From assembly GCA_016281295.1 (NCBI GenBank), contig JAEEII010000124.1, positions 1 through 64,000 on the forward strand: a DNA stretch of 64,000 nt, given 5' to 3'. The notes below the pieces were generated by a model that was not told where the DNA came from, made no database searches, and saw only the letters and a program-made list of their open reading frames with translations. Position 1 is the stretch's first letter; the number at the start of each line of letters is the position of its first letter. Both the position numbers and the translations under genes were made by a program. Source of the DNA: Bacteroidales bacterium (GTDB lineage Bacteria; Bacteroidota; Bacteroidia; Bacteroidales; F082). Shown here one piece after another: positions 29,498 through 37,849 of the stretch.

Positions 29498-29725
29498 TTA
29501 ATGATTGGCACAAGCCTCGTATAAGGCCTGAACAGTCCTGAGTTTCCTGAAATCTTCCTCTTCTATTTGCACCCCATATTCCTCATCCATCATGGCAATG
29601 AGCGAAAGATAGGTGATGGAACTCCATTCCGGATAATTTCTAAACTCATCCACCATTCTAATCTCTCCATCTCGTTCAAGGGCTTCAGCAAATAGTTCTA
29701 TGAATTGATCTGTATTTGTACTCAT
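29498..29725 (-). CDS. Acyl carrier protein
   Basis: A 75-residue acidic helical protein with the usual ACP size and pattern. The phosphopantetheine serine is in EWSSITYLSLIAMMDEEYG (about residue 34-36), where the common DSL motif is replaced by WSS. Its start overlaps the stop of the acyltransferase gene before it (ATGA), and the KAS III gene follows after 3 bases. It is probably a dedicated carrier for the acyl group built by the KAS III and FabG-like enzymes. Confidence 0.85.
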   Translation of the reverse strand: MSTNTDQFIELFAEALERDGEIRMVDEFRNYPEWSSITYLSLIAMMDEEYGVQIEEEDFRKLRTVQALYEACANH

Positions 29726-30366
29726 TCTATCGATACTTTTTTCAATGGATTGCCCATATACAAGCCATCATCTTTGATTTTACGAAAAACAAAAGAACCG
29801 GCTCCAAAACGATTGTCATTACCTATCTTCACAGTCTGCATGACAAACGACTTAGCGCCGAAATAATTACGGTCACCAATGATGACTTGTCCCGAAATCC
29901 GAGTCTCTGGAAGCAACAAATTGTAACTGCCCAAAGTCACATCGTGACCTAAACTGACACATCCATTCATGATGTTAAAATCTCCAATTTGAACATCACA
30001 GCTCAAGCGACACCCAAATGTTATGACATTCCCCTTCCCCATGGATACGGTATCTTCATCAAAAAAGAAACAGTTGGGAGCAATCAAATTAGGAAAATCA
30101 ACCTTTGGATTGGTGATTCTATCAAGGATATCGGTTAAAGACTTCACAGAGCCGATGGCAATAACCACCGACAAAGGTTTGTCCCATGCGTTCAGTGTAT
30201 TAAAATCCCCCAGCACCCTACCGTATTTACACTCAGTGCCTTGCTTCACCTCATCGTCGAAAAAACCCACCACATTCCACTCTGGTTTCACCGCGTTCAG
30301 ATGCCGTATCAGACATGCCACTTCGCGACCAAAACCGCCAAAACCATATATCGCTATATCTTTCAT
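29722..30366 (-). CDS. PglD/NeuD-like sugar O- or N-acyltransferase (left-handed beta helix)
   Basis: Starting at the ATG at 30364-30366 (MKDIAIYGFGGFG), the protein has 214 residues; the further upstream ATG would place the start inside the preceding gene end. The N-terminal Rossmann-like PglD domain (IAIYGFGGFGREVACLI) is followed by hexapeptide repeats (GNVITFGCRLSCDVQIGDF, NGCVSLGHDVTLGSY, ISGQVIIGDRNYFGA) forming a beta helix. PglD and NeuD acylate amino sugars or sialic acids. Its stop overlaps the ACP start, so acyl-ACP may be its donor. Confidence 0.88.
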   Translation of the reverse strand: MKDIAIYGFGGFGREVACLIRHLNAVKPEWNVVGFFDDEVKQGTECKYGRVLGDFNTLNAWDKPLSVVIAIGSVKSLTDILDRITNPKVDFPNLIAPNCFFFDEDTVSMGKGNVITFGCRLSCDVQIGDFNIMNGCVSLGHDVTLGSYNLLLPETRISGQVIIGDRNYFGAKSFVMQTVKIGNDNRFGAGSFVFRKIKDDGLYMGNPLKKVSIE

Positions 30367-30389
30367 GATTGCAAAAATACTAAAAAAAA

Positions 30390-31481
30390 TCAAACCTTGG
30401 CTATTGAAGAAAGGATTCGATCTTTAATCTCTCCACTGCCAAAAACGGGACCACAAGCAATTTGATAAATCCCGATGTCACAATAAGTCAAATTCGCTTC
30501 AATCAGCAAGGGCTCACCATCCTGAGTCACAGCGACATCCCATGAAATCAACTTGGCAAAATGGGAAAGTCTCGGAGCCGCTTTTGTCACTAACTCAATG
30601 CATTTATCGTATGCAGGAACCTTAAAACCTTTAAAAACCGTCCCTGAAGTAGGATGCGACAGATAGGGTTTCCCATGTTCATCATAACCTGTTTCAAAAA
30701 GGGTTCCATCCCTATTAATACCACACAACATGCCTCCACTACTCACATTGTCAACCCGCTTGCCTTTCACCCCCATTCTCACAAAATGAGTCATCACATG
30801 CACTTGACCCTCAAACATCACCGTCATGATACGCAAGGTGTTGATGCTGCTTTCATGCAGTCTCGACATCTCAGGATGTTGTTTGACAAGCTCTTGAACA
30901 ATCATGTTGTCACCCTTTTTGATTCGCTTTTCCAAATCAGCCAACGACTCATTGCGATTCCAAAAAGTGATTCCATGTCCACCCCCTGATTCAGAAGCTG
31001 TTTTGATAATCACCTCGTCATATTGTTGACACATTTTCAAGGCATTATCTTTCGTCATTAGGTTATAAGCCTCATCCATGAAAGCACCATCCACATATCT
31101 CAGGATTGTTCGAGGCATTGTGATATCCCCAAAAAACAAATCATAAAGGTTTTTATCTTCGTTTTTCCGCGCTATCAATGGTTTGTTAAAGAAAGGCTCC
31201 ACCTTATCCATATAAAAATCATCGGGGATATAATCCGCAAGTTTATGGTCTTTACCCGAAGACATATAGTTTGAATACAATTTCAAATATCTAGAATTAT
31301 TGTATTTGTTGCCCCAGGCTTTTGCGATTTCCCTTTTTTGATCACTGTTCAATGCGCCCTTTCCCACCACTTTGGCTCTCATCTTAGCCATTTTCTTGAC
31401 ATAACGAAACCTTCCGATTTTTTCCCAAAAGAACAAATCGAATCTTGAAACAATCTTTTTGGAAAACCTATTGATATCCAT
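30390..31481 (-). CDS. Sugar-transfer-associated ATP-grasp protein
   Basis: A 363-residue member of the ATPgrasp_ST type. Visible signatures: EVIIKTASESGGGHGI for ATP binding, SSINTLRIM, FVRMGVKGKRVDN followed by SSGG, and GEPLLIEANLTYCD at the metal-binding C-terminal end. The N-terminal third is helical and basic (KKIVSRFDLF...RFRYVKKM). Members occur in polysaccharide loci and are thought to join amino acids or peptides to sugars; direct biochemistry is scarce. It follows a second ATP-grasp gene (31494) by 12 bases. Confidence 0.85.
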   Translation of the reverse strand: MDINRFSKKIVSRFDLFFWEKIGRFRYVKKMAKMRAKVVGKGALNSDQKREIAKAWGNKYNNSRYLKLYSNYMSSGKDHKLADYIPDDFYMDKVEPFFNKPLIARKNEDKNLYDLFFGDITMPRTILRYVDGAFMDEAYNLMTKDNALKMCQQYDEVIIKTASESGGGHGITFWNRNESLADLEKRIKKGDNMIVQELVKQHPEMSRLHESSINTLRIMTVMFEGQVHVMTHFVRMGVKGKRVDNVSSGGMLCGINRDGTLFETGYDEHGKPYLSHPTSGTVFKGFKVPAYDKCIELVTKAAPRLSHFAKLISWDVAVTQDGEPLLIEANLTYCDIGIYQIACGPVFGSGEIKDRILSSIAKV

Positions 31482-31493
31482 ACAATCAGTGAT

Positions 31494-32555
31494 TTATCCA
31501 AGAATTAAATCCATAAACTCTTTTTTATAGCCTCGTTTCATGGTGGACTGTTGGGCGATGAACTCGCCCCAGTTTCCTTCAACAAGCACCCAGCCATTGT
31601 CAGTATGGGCAAAATCCCACGCAATATACTTATGCTTAGGAAACAATTGATGGATTTCTTCGGCAAGCTTCAATAATTCATCCCACTCAGGAATCTGCCA
31701 TCCTTTATAAACAACATGCGAATCAGGGTGTTCCGAATAAACGACACACATCTCGTCTTTACCGTCGGTGATGATTCGACCGGTTTTTTCGTCGATAGCC
31801 GCATACAAGCCCCCTTTTCCTCCATTATCCACCACCGATCCTTTTCGACCTGTTCTTATAAAAGGACATAAGATAAAGAAACCTTTACGATTCAGGAAAG
31901 AGGAAATTCGAACCGTGTTGACGCTGGATGGATTCCAAGAAGCCATGTCATCACTTTGACGAATCAACTCCTCCACAATCCATTGATTTCCAGAGTGTAT
32001 CGTTCGGTTAAACACAGCCTTCCCTTCACTTTCATTGGAGACGTGTTCCACCCGTATGCCACTTCCACATCCGCTGGTGTTGGGTTTGATAATAAAGTCA
32101 GAGAACTCAGTGCTGAAATCCTTGAACAGACTCCAATCATTGACCGATTCTATTAAGATGGCTTTTCTTTTAAAATACTTTTGGGTTAACTGATAGAAAT
32201 TATATTTGTTCTCCAACTGCTCATCATGCAACTTTCTATCTATCACTTTCCCAGCGGTCATGTAAATCATTTTGTCGGAAAGATATGAGGCTCTTTCTTC
32301 AGGCGGAAGTTTCTGGAAATCAAATAAAAAATACTCGGTTGGTGAGATTTTATATTTTAAATAGCAATGCCGAATATCAGTTTTTGCCTGTTCTCGCTCT
32401 TGATCGGTCGCTTCGGGCATATATCTCTTGATAGCAACCTCCACAGAATGCATGTAGGAACGCATACTCAATGCCGCAGGAAGCTCATCAAGATGCAAGC
32501 CATAATAGAGGCTTGACACAAAAGAGCTGGATCTCAAAAACTTTCTAATTCCCAT
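31494..32555 (-). CDS. Sugar-transfer-associated ATP-grasp protein, divergent member
   Basis: A 353-residue ATP-grasp protein with FIIKPNTSGCGSGIRVE (ATP loop), SSVNTVRIS, FIRTGRKGSVVDNGGKGG and GWVLVEGNWGEF. The last motif has EGN where other family members in this window have EWN or EAN. The N-terminal region (residues 1-110) is a separate helical domain unlike the one in the neighbouring paralogue. Its start overlaps the stop of the preceding glycosyltransferase by one base (TAATG), indicating coupled translation. The substrate pair is unknown; peptide-like modification of a glycan is inferred. Confidence 0.8.
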   Translation of the reverse strand: MGIRKFLRSSSFVSSLYYGLHLDELPAALSMRSYMHSVEVAIKRYMPEATDQEREQAKTDIRHCYLKYKISPTEYFLFDFQKLPPEERASYLSDKMIYMTAGKVIDRKLHDEQLENKYNFYQLTQKYFKRKAILIESVNDWSLFKDFSTEFSDFIIKPNTSGCGSGIRVEHVSNESEGKAVFNRTIHSGNQWIVEELIRQSDDMASWNPSSVNTVRISSFLNRKGFFILCPFIRTGRKGSVVDNGGKGGLYAAIDEKTGRIITDGKDEMCVVYSEHPDSHVVYKGWQIPEWDELLKLAEEIHQLFPKHKYIAWDFAHTDNGWVLVEGNWGEFIAQQSTMKRGYKKEFMDLILG

Positions 32556-33766
32556 TAGAAGTGTTGAATAATTTGATTAAACGTATGCTCGATAGTATAA
32601 TTGTTCTGATAGAACAAATAACCATTCTCTCCCATTTTCACCAAATCAGACTTTAACATCTTATCCACACACTTTGTAAAGGCGTTCACATCGTTACTAG
32701 GACACCAATAGCCATAACCGTTCTGCTCTGCAATGCTGCCCGTATCGCAGTTTGGGTCGGTGGCGGCAATAATGGGTTTCTTTTCCATCAAATAAGGAAG
32801 CAGTCGGGATGGATAATTCGGAATCGTGAAACGATAATCAAGGAAGATTAATCCCACCTCACAAGCACGCACCAGTTGGTCATAATCCTCTTTCGGCAAA
32901 CGTTCAAACACTGAAACGCTTTTGGGGTGTTTGTTTTTATACCAACTCTCCAGTTTTCCATATTCCGTTCCATTACCCACCACTACAAAATGACAATCCT
33001 CACGGTTAGCATTCGCATCCAAACATTGGATTAAAAAAGGAATACCCTGTGGCTTGCCCAGATTACCTCCATAAATAAATATGGGACGATCAACTGGCAG
33101 GTGGTATTTCTGACGGATAGCGCGACGATCATCGTCCGACAGCCACACCAGTTCCACCTGTTCGTATGAATTAGGAGCCAGCTCTACTTTTTCGGGTTTA
33201 ACCTCCACGTTATGCTCTATAACATAACGCACATTGGCCGGACTCATGCATCCAATGTTGTCCGACAAAGCATAAAGTTTCTTTTCCTTGTTACGGAAAT
33301 AGCGATACAGCACGCTCTTCGGTCCTGTTTTCGACATCATGCCCAAATCCACAGCATTCTGAGGGAATATGTCTTTTAACAACAGATAGGTTCTCGCTGA
33401 GGGATTGCTGGACTTCAAATATTGGATCACCTTTGGGAAAGTAATTGGCGGCGTGGAATAAAGAATCAAATCAAACCTAACACTACCCAAATAACGTTTG
33501 ATAGCTTTTTTGAACTGTGTTTCCACCAACACCTGTCCTATACCCTTCTCAATAGCATTAGTTTTTTGAAGGTTGAGGGTGCGGACACCAAGGATGCGAA
33601 CTCCTCCCGTCTTATATAGGCTGGTCTTTTCGCCAGAGCGTCGTTCTCTTGGCGACACAATATATACATTATGACCTTCATCTCGGAACTTCCGCATAAG
33701 GTCAACATAAATTCCATGAGTGTCCACCTCTTTAAGGACAGACATAGTTAAAAATATTACATTCAT
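32555..33766 (-). CDS. Glycosyltransferase family 4, WbuB-like
   Basis: A 403-residue GT-B enzyme. The N-terminal half has DTHGIYVDLMRKFRDEGHNVYIVSPRERR and a central KDIFPQNAVDLGMM typical of the WbuB-like GT4 group. The C-terminal half shows FIYGGNLGKPQGIPFLIQCL and SRLLPYLMEKKPIIAATD as the nucleotide-sugar site. WbuB transfers N-acetyl-L-fucosamine in some O-antigens. The WecB/FnlC-like and WbuC-like genes at the far end of the locus would fit that sugar, although FnlA and FnlB are not in view. Confidence 0.85.
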   Translation of the reverse strand: MNVIFLTMSVLKEVDTHGIYVDLMRKFRDEGHNVYIVSPRERRSGEKTSLYKTGGVRILGVRTLNLQKTNAIEKGIGQVLVETQFKKAIKRYLGSVRFDLILYSTPPITFPKVIQYLKSSNPSARTYLLLKDIFPQNAVDLGMMSKTGPKSVLYRYFRNKEKKLYALSDNIGCMSPANVRYVIEHNVEVKPEKVELAPNSYEQVELVWLSDDDRRAIRQKYHLPVDRPIFIYGGNLGKPQGIPFLIQCLDANANREDCHFVVVGNGTEYGKLESWYKNKHPKSVSVFERLPKEDYDQLVRACEVGLIFLDYRFTIPNYPSRLLPYLMEKKPIIAATDPNCDTGSIAEQNGYGYWCPSNDVNAFTKCVDKMLKSDLVKMGENGYLFYQNNYTIEHTFNQIIQHF

Positions 33767-33775
33767 ATCAAAAAA

Positions 33776-34795
33776 TCATCTAATCACAACTACTCGATGG
33801 CTAGTAAAAAATGACCCCAAAGAAATATTAATCACATAAACACCAGCTTCATAATTCGAGAAATCTAATTTACAATAATCTTTATAAACTTCTTTTTCCT
33901 CAACCAGTTGTCCCAATAGATTATATACTTTTACCTCATCTAATCTTCGCCCTCTGACAATCATAATGTCAGAAGTGGGATTGGGATACAAGTAAAAATT
34001 ATCTTTTCGATATTCATTGGTATCACTGATGGGGATATTCACACAAGCCGTATTGCTATTAGGACTCTCTTGCTCATCTTCACAAATAGCTGTTACATAA
34101 TAACAATACAAATTCTCCCCCCTTATATTCTGATCTATATAAAAAGTATCATCTGCATAATCAATGATTTCCCCATTGCGATATATGGCAAATCGAACCG
34201 CGGCAGAAGTCTCATTCCAAAAAAGTGTCACCGCATCTTCCGTAAAAGTCGCAGTCAGATTAAATGGAGCTTCACATAATTCTACGGTACAATCTGAAGG
34301 TTGAATGTCAAAAGCTGTTAGTTGATTTACTACATCATCAAACACAAATGGATACATGGATTTGACAGCGATGTTTCGGTCAGGTGTGATGAGGATAATG
34401 CTAGGACATACCTTGATTCCGTATGCGCTGAAAATAGTGTTACCTCCACCTTCTTTGCCAATAATGGGCATTTCCACCCCATTGTCAACACGCCATTGAG
34501 CAAGGACAGCGTCGGTATCAGTATATGAAACACCTAAGACATACAATTCATGAAGATTACATCCATAATAAGGAAAGCTTTCCAAAATAGGAGATAAAGT
34601 CTGTTGGCAACCTCCACATTCAGCAGAGAAAAAGTCAATAAGCACCGATTGTCCCCCATCGAGAATTTCGAACAAATGGATTGGATTCCCATCGATGTCA
34701 ACTGTCTCAAAATCCACCGCTTCATTAAGGCTGGTTTGGGCATTAATAAAGAAGCACTGGGTCAATAACACAACGATAAGAATTAACTTTTTCAT
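33776..34795 (-). CDS. Secreted redoxin-like protein with fibronectin-type domain and T9SS sorting tail
   Basis: A 339-residue exported protein. After a signal peptide (ending FINAQ) there is a redoxin/thioredoxin-like domain with the redox pair C60-G-G-C63 in FSAECGGCQQT. A fibronectin III-like domain follows (about 185-255: APFNLTATFTEDAVTLFWNE). The C-terminal type IX sorting domain has LYPNPTSDIMIV, VYNLLGQLVEE and GVYVINI. Cargo with this tail is exported by the T9SS and anchored to the surface. Such a protein is not a usual component of capsule loci, and its partner may be the exported protein before it (34839). Confidence 0.85.
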   Translation of the reverse strand: MKKLILIVVLLTQCFFINAQTSLNEAVDFETVDIDGNPIHLFEILDGGQSVLIDFFSAECGGCQQTLSPILESFPYYGCNLHELYVLGVSYTDTDAVLAQWRVDNGVEMPIIGKEGGGNTIFSAYGIKVCPSIILITPDRNIAVKSMYPFVFDDVVNQLTAFDIQPSDCTVELCEAPFNLTATFTEDAVTLFWNETSAAVRFAIYRNGEIIDYADDTFYIDQNIRGENLYCYYVTAICEDEQESPNSNTACVNIPISDTNEYRKDNFYLYPNPTSDIMIVRGRRLDEVKVYNLLGQLVEEKEVYKDYCKLDFSNYEAGVYVINISLGSFFTSHRVVVIR

Positions 34796-34838
34796 AGATA
34801 ATCCATTTCTGATTCAAACGATAAAATATTCATTACAG

Positions 34839-36227
34839 TTACAACTTAGGGTATGTGAACCTTGTAAGTGAGCCATATCTGCAATAAACATAACCTTCAC
34901 CAGGAATCATAGTTCTCAAATCGCCAGACCATCCACCTGTGTTTGCATCGTAAACACTAAACGAATTCTGGCTCTTGATCATGTCGCCATCACAAGGCAC
35001 AAGATTCGCCAAAGCTTCTTCAATTGCAACTTCTTCCTCCAGCAAATAGCTAATCCAATTCCAACCAGGTCTGAGCGTAATAAGGACTCCGTCAGGTTTA
35101 GTAAAATTAGCCACTAATTCCCGATCACTTTCAACAATAAAGGAATAACAAGAATCATTAGATACCACATCTCCATTTTCCGTCCAACTGACAAAGAGGT
35201 ATCCATCATTGGCAGTCGCTGTAAGAGAGCACACAGCACCCAATGGATAATTCCCCATCCCTTCCACTATGCCAAAATCTGGGGGACTAGGTACGGCATT
35301 GATGCCATAAAAACCATCGGGGCCAGGAAAAACGAGACGCACAGATTCACCATAGTGACGCGAATAATTGCTTCCCACATATAAAGAACCGTACATATAA
35401 ATGTCGTATGCGTCTTCGCTGTCGGAGTATGTTGTATTCTCACCATCATAATAGGAAGAAGACCAATAAGCACCAAAAGTTCCAAATTCATATACTGTTA
35501 CATTATGTCGATATCCAGCCGCTGGCAAGAAAACTGCACCGTGTTGCTCCAAAGTATCCCATTGCTCTTCTGTAATTATGTTACTGGAATGGCCTGCCGA
35601 TCTTTGATTGGTTTTGTTTAATGGATAATATGATGCATTCCAATCATCGGGTAACAAAATCACACCATTCATTCCATTTACTCTAGCCATAGCAAATCGA
35701 ATACCCGACCATGTGTAACGATTGTTAAAAACATAAGTCCATTCATCCTTAGTCAAAGTACGCCACATACCTGTCTGATTTCCTCCATTGGCGATAGCAT
35801 TATACCCCCAATCAGCCTGTCCCGTTTGATCATACAAATTAGCATTAGGAGAACCATACGCGTAAAAACAGTTGTCCTGAGTGTCGATACCCCATGGTTG
35901 ATACACTCTTGCACCATGATTAATGCCACTGGTTCCCCAAGGGAAGAGATCCCGGTCAACATTCTGATTACTACTGTTTTGGTTTGTTGAAGACCCAAAA
36001 CAGTCCCACTGATGGTCTGCAAACTTCCAATATGGAGTTTCCGCACTTCCAATATATTGTAAGTTACCTTGAGAAAAATAGACACGATTGCCATGCTCAT
36101 TTATTGAAAACAGAGCGTTTATTGCCCCTATTTGGGAAATAGCTTCTGTCATTCCTAATACCCAAAATAGAAGGACAAAGAAAGCAATCCGGATTGCTTT
36201 TTGTTGAAAGATGTCGAGTTTTTTCAT
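34839..36227 (-). CDS. Exported protein with C-type-lectin/FISUMP-like domain and InlB-repeat-like domain
   Basis: A 462-residue protein with a signal peptide ending EAISQ. Residues 40-310 hold repeated aromatic-Gly motifs such as GMWRTLTKDEWTYVFNNR, AAGYRHN and GAYWSSSYYDGEN, typical of CLEC-fold proteins annotated as FISUMP/major-paralogous domains. A GYLFVSWTENGD module near 345 resembles InlB-type repeats. The C-terminal LRPGWNWISYLL domain often occurs in Bacteroidales surface proteins. No T9SS tail is recognised. The gene shares the strand and spacing of its neighbour (43 bases), but its AT-rich 124-base upstream gap may hold a separate promoter. Its role is unknown. Confidence 0.65.
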   Translation of the reverse strand: MKKLDIFQQKAIRIAFFVLLFWVLGMTEAISQIGAINALFSINEHGNRVYFSQGNLQYIGSAETPYWKFADHQWDCFGSSTNQNSSNQNVDRDLFPWGTSGINHGARVYQPWGIDTQDNCFYAYGSPNANLYDQTGQADWGYNAIANGGNQTGMWRTLTKDEWTYVFNNRYTWSGIRFAMARVNGMNGVILLPDDWNASYYPLNKTNQRSAGHSSNIITEEQWDTLEQHGAVFLPAAGYRHNVTVYEFGTFGAYWSSSYYDGENTTYSDSEDAYDIYMYGSLYVGSNYSRHYGESVRLVFPGPDGFYGINAVPSPPDFGIVEGMGNYPLGAVCSLTATANDGYLFVSWTENGDVVSNDSCYSFIVESDRELVANFTKPDGVLITLRPGWNWISYLLEEEVAIEEALANLVPCDGDMIKSQNSFSVYDANTGGWSGDLRTMIPGEGYVYCRYGSLTRFTYPKL

Positions 36228-36351
36228 AGTAAATAGTAATAGTAGATAAGTAGATTAATAAGTTAGTCTATATAAGATATATTATATGATAATAAAGCAA
36301 ATGAAATTATATCAATAATTATACGTTTTAACAATACTATAGAAGTAATTA

Positions 36352-36675
36352 TTAAAAAATCCGTTCCATCATCTGCCATTTCTCATCACTTCGAGCTGAA
36401 GCGGCACATCCTTGGAATTGCGACACGTAAGCTTCCCATTCTGCCTGACGAGGCAACAGAGCCAATCTAGCCATGTCACGATCCCAGTCAAAACTATCCA
36501 CCGTATCACATATCATAAATAAAACACGGCCTTTCCAATAAATCTGCATGTCGAGAATGCCCACTTCACGTTGTCCTTGAATGATTTCCGGCCAAACATG
36601 TGCATGGGCTTCAACGTATTTCTGAATCATTTCCTCGTCATCGACAAGGGTCAAGGTTTGACAATATCTTTTCAT
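36352..36675 (-). CDS. L-rhamnose mutarotase (RhaM-like)
   Basis: A 107-residue protein with the RhaM pattern: MKRYCQTLTLVDDEEMIQKYVEAHAHVWPEI, LDMQIYWKGRVLFMICDT, and a final conserved W near residue 101. These dimeric alpha/beta-barrel proteins interconvert alpha- and beta-anomers of 6-deoxyhexoses such as L-rhamnose. It lies one base after the kinase-nucleotidyltransferase gene, with the fucose permease before that. The anomer supply for a 1-kinase is the obvious use here. The true sugar may be L-fucose or another deoxysugar. Confidence 0.88.
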   Translation of the reverse strand: MKRYCQTLTLVDDEEMIQKYVEAHAHVWPEIIQGQREVGILDMQIYWKGRVLFMICDTVDSFDWDRDMARLALLPRQAEWEAYVSQFQGCAASARSDEKWQMMERIF

Positions 36676-36676
36676 A

Positions 36677-37849
36677 TCACTTATCGCTTCTTCTGATATG
36701 CAATGCTATGGCATTAGGATGCTCTTCAACAAACATGGCCGCATCCTGCACCACACAAGCCAAATAGCCGCCCCCACCTGCTCCTGGCATTTTATAAGCC
36801 AACACCTTATCTTTGTATTGGTCTATATAACGAGGTACTGAACCCTGTATCATAGCAGGAAACATGGAAACCTGTGCCTTAAAACTATCCATGTAAGCGA
36901 ATGAAAAAGCTGCAAGGTCCTTCTTCATGATTGCCTCCCAGCAACGGTCAGCTGCAGAAGCAAGTGCTTTGACTTTCTCAGTCGTAATGTCTTTCCCTTC
37001 TACTACGGAACAGCCATCGGGTCGCGGTTCCATCGGGATCATCACCAGATGTCCCTCCAACCACTGGAGGATTCCCTCATCCTCGCATGTCTCAACGCGT
37101 TCTGGCCAGAAATGGTTGTCGTAATAATGACGGCACAATCCAGGAACACATATCCCTATGGAATCCTGTGCCCCGCTGATAATTCCATCATTACGTTCAG
37201 GATGATTCTCAAAGCAAAACACAAGCCTTGCAAGAGTTTCTGGATCCATCTTGGGCAATTGATAGGGCCAAATACGTTTAATCAAATTGCGTGTCGATGT
37301 GCTGAGGCCGCATCTTTCACGTATTTCAAAGGTGGGTTCAAGACTGATGGTTAACGCCCATCCCGGAGCATACTGACTCACGTAAGGCTGATCAATCCAT
37401 GTCCCGGCAAGATCAAGTCGAGTGGGAATTTGGCATAATTCCTCCTTCAGATGAGTGCTACTGCGTGCAACGAGTCCTTCGTAGGGATCACGGTTCAACA
37501 CAATGTATTCCATACCACGTTCCTCGCAGAGACGACGCTTGGATTCGGTATCGCCATCACTATTCACAATCAGAATATCCGGCTTCACGATGTCCAAGGT
37601 CGGAACAAAATCCAAAATCCCATCCCCCTGGTTGATGTATGCCTCTTTCACATATCGAATGCTCTGAACCATAAACAGACGCTCCTGCTCAGGATAAAGG
37701 GTCTTATGATGTTTGTATCCCTCGATGGTTTTATCGGAACCAATGCCCACATACAAATCGCCATATTCCGATGCCCTTCGGAAAAACTCCACATGACCGC
37801 TATGAAGCAAGTCATAACAACCACTCACAAAAACTTTTTTCACACTCAT
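36677..37849 (-). CDS. Fused cytidylyltransferase-like and GHMP sugar kinase
   Basis: A 390-residue fusion. Residues 1-135 form a nucleotidyltransferase of the cytidylyltransferase type: VSGCYDLLHSGHVEF with HSGH at 16-19, and IVNSDGDTESKRR. Residues 140-390 form a GHMP kinase: TRLDLAGTWIDQP at the substrate end, GIISGAQDSIGIC in the ATP region, and PGAGGGG near 355-361. The combination resembles the bifunctional salvage enzymes that make NDP-sugars from free sugars (such as Fkp for fucose), but with a different nucleotidyltransferase fold. FucP and a mutarotase flank it, so uptake, anomerisation, phosphorylation and activation of a deoxysugar is inferred. Confidence 0.82.
   Translation of the reverse strand: MSVKKVFVSGCYDLLHSGHVEFFRRASEYGDLYVGIGSDKTIEGYKHHKTLYPEQERLFMVQSIRYVKEAYINQGDGILDFVPTLDIVKPDILIVNSDGDTESKRRLCEERGMEYIVLNRDPYEGLVARSSTHLKEELCQIPTRLDLAGTWIDQPYVSQYAPGWALTISLEPTFEIRERCGLSTSTRNLIKRIWPYQLPKMDPETLARLVFCFENHPERNDGIISGAQDSIGICVPGLCRHYYDNHFWPERVETCEDEGILQWLEGHLVMIPMEPRPDGCSVVEGKDITTEKVKALASAADRCWEAIMKKDLAAFSFAYMDSFKAQVSMFPAMIQGSVPRYIDQYKDKVLAYKMPGAGGGGYLACVVQDAAMFVEEHPNAIALHIRRSDK

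Noticed and set aside
30372..30379. TATTTTTG on the minus strand as a promoter of the acyltransferase gene
   Set aside because: It lies only 5 bases before the chosen start, too near for a leader, and inside a tightly packed operon.
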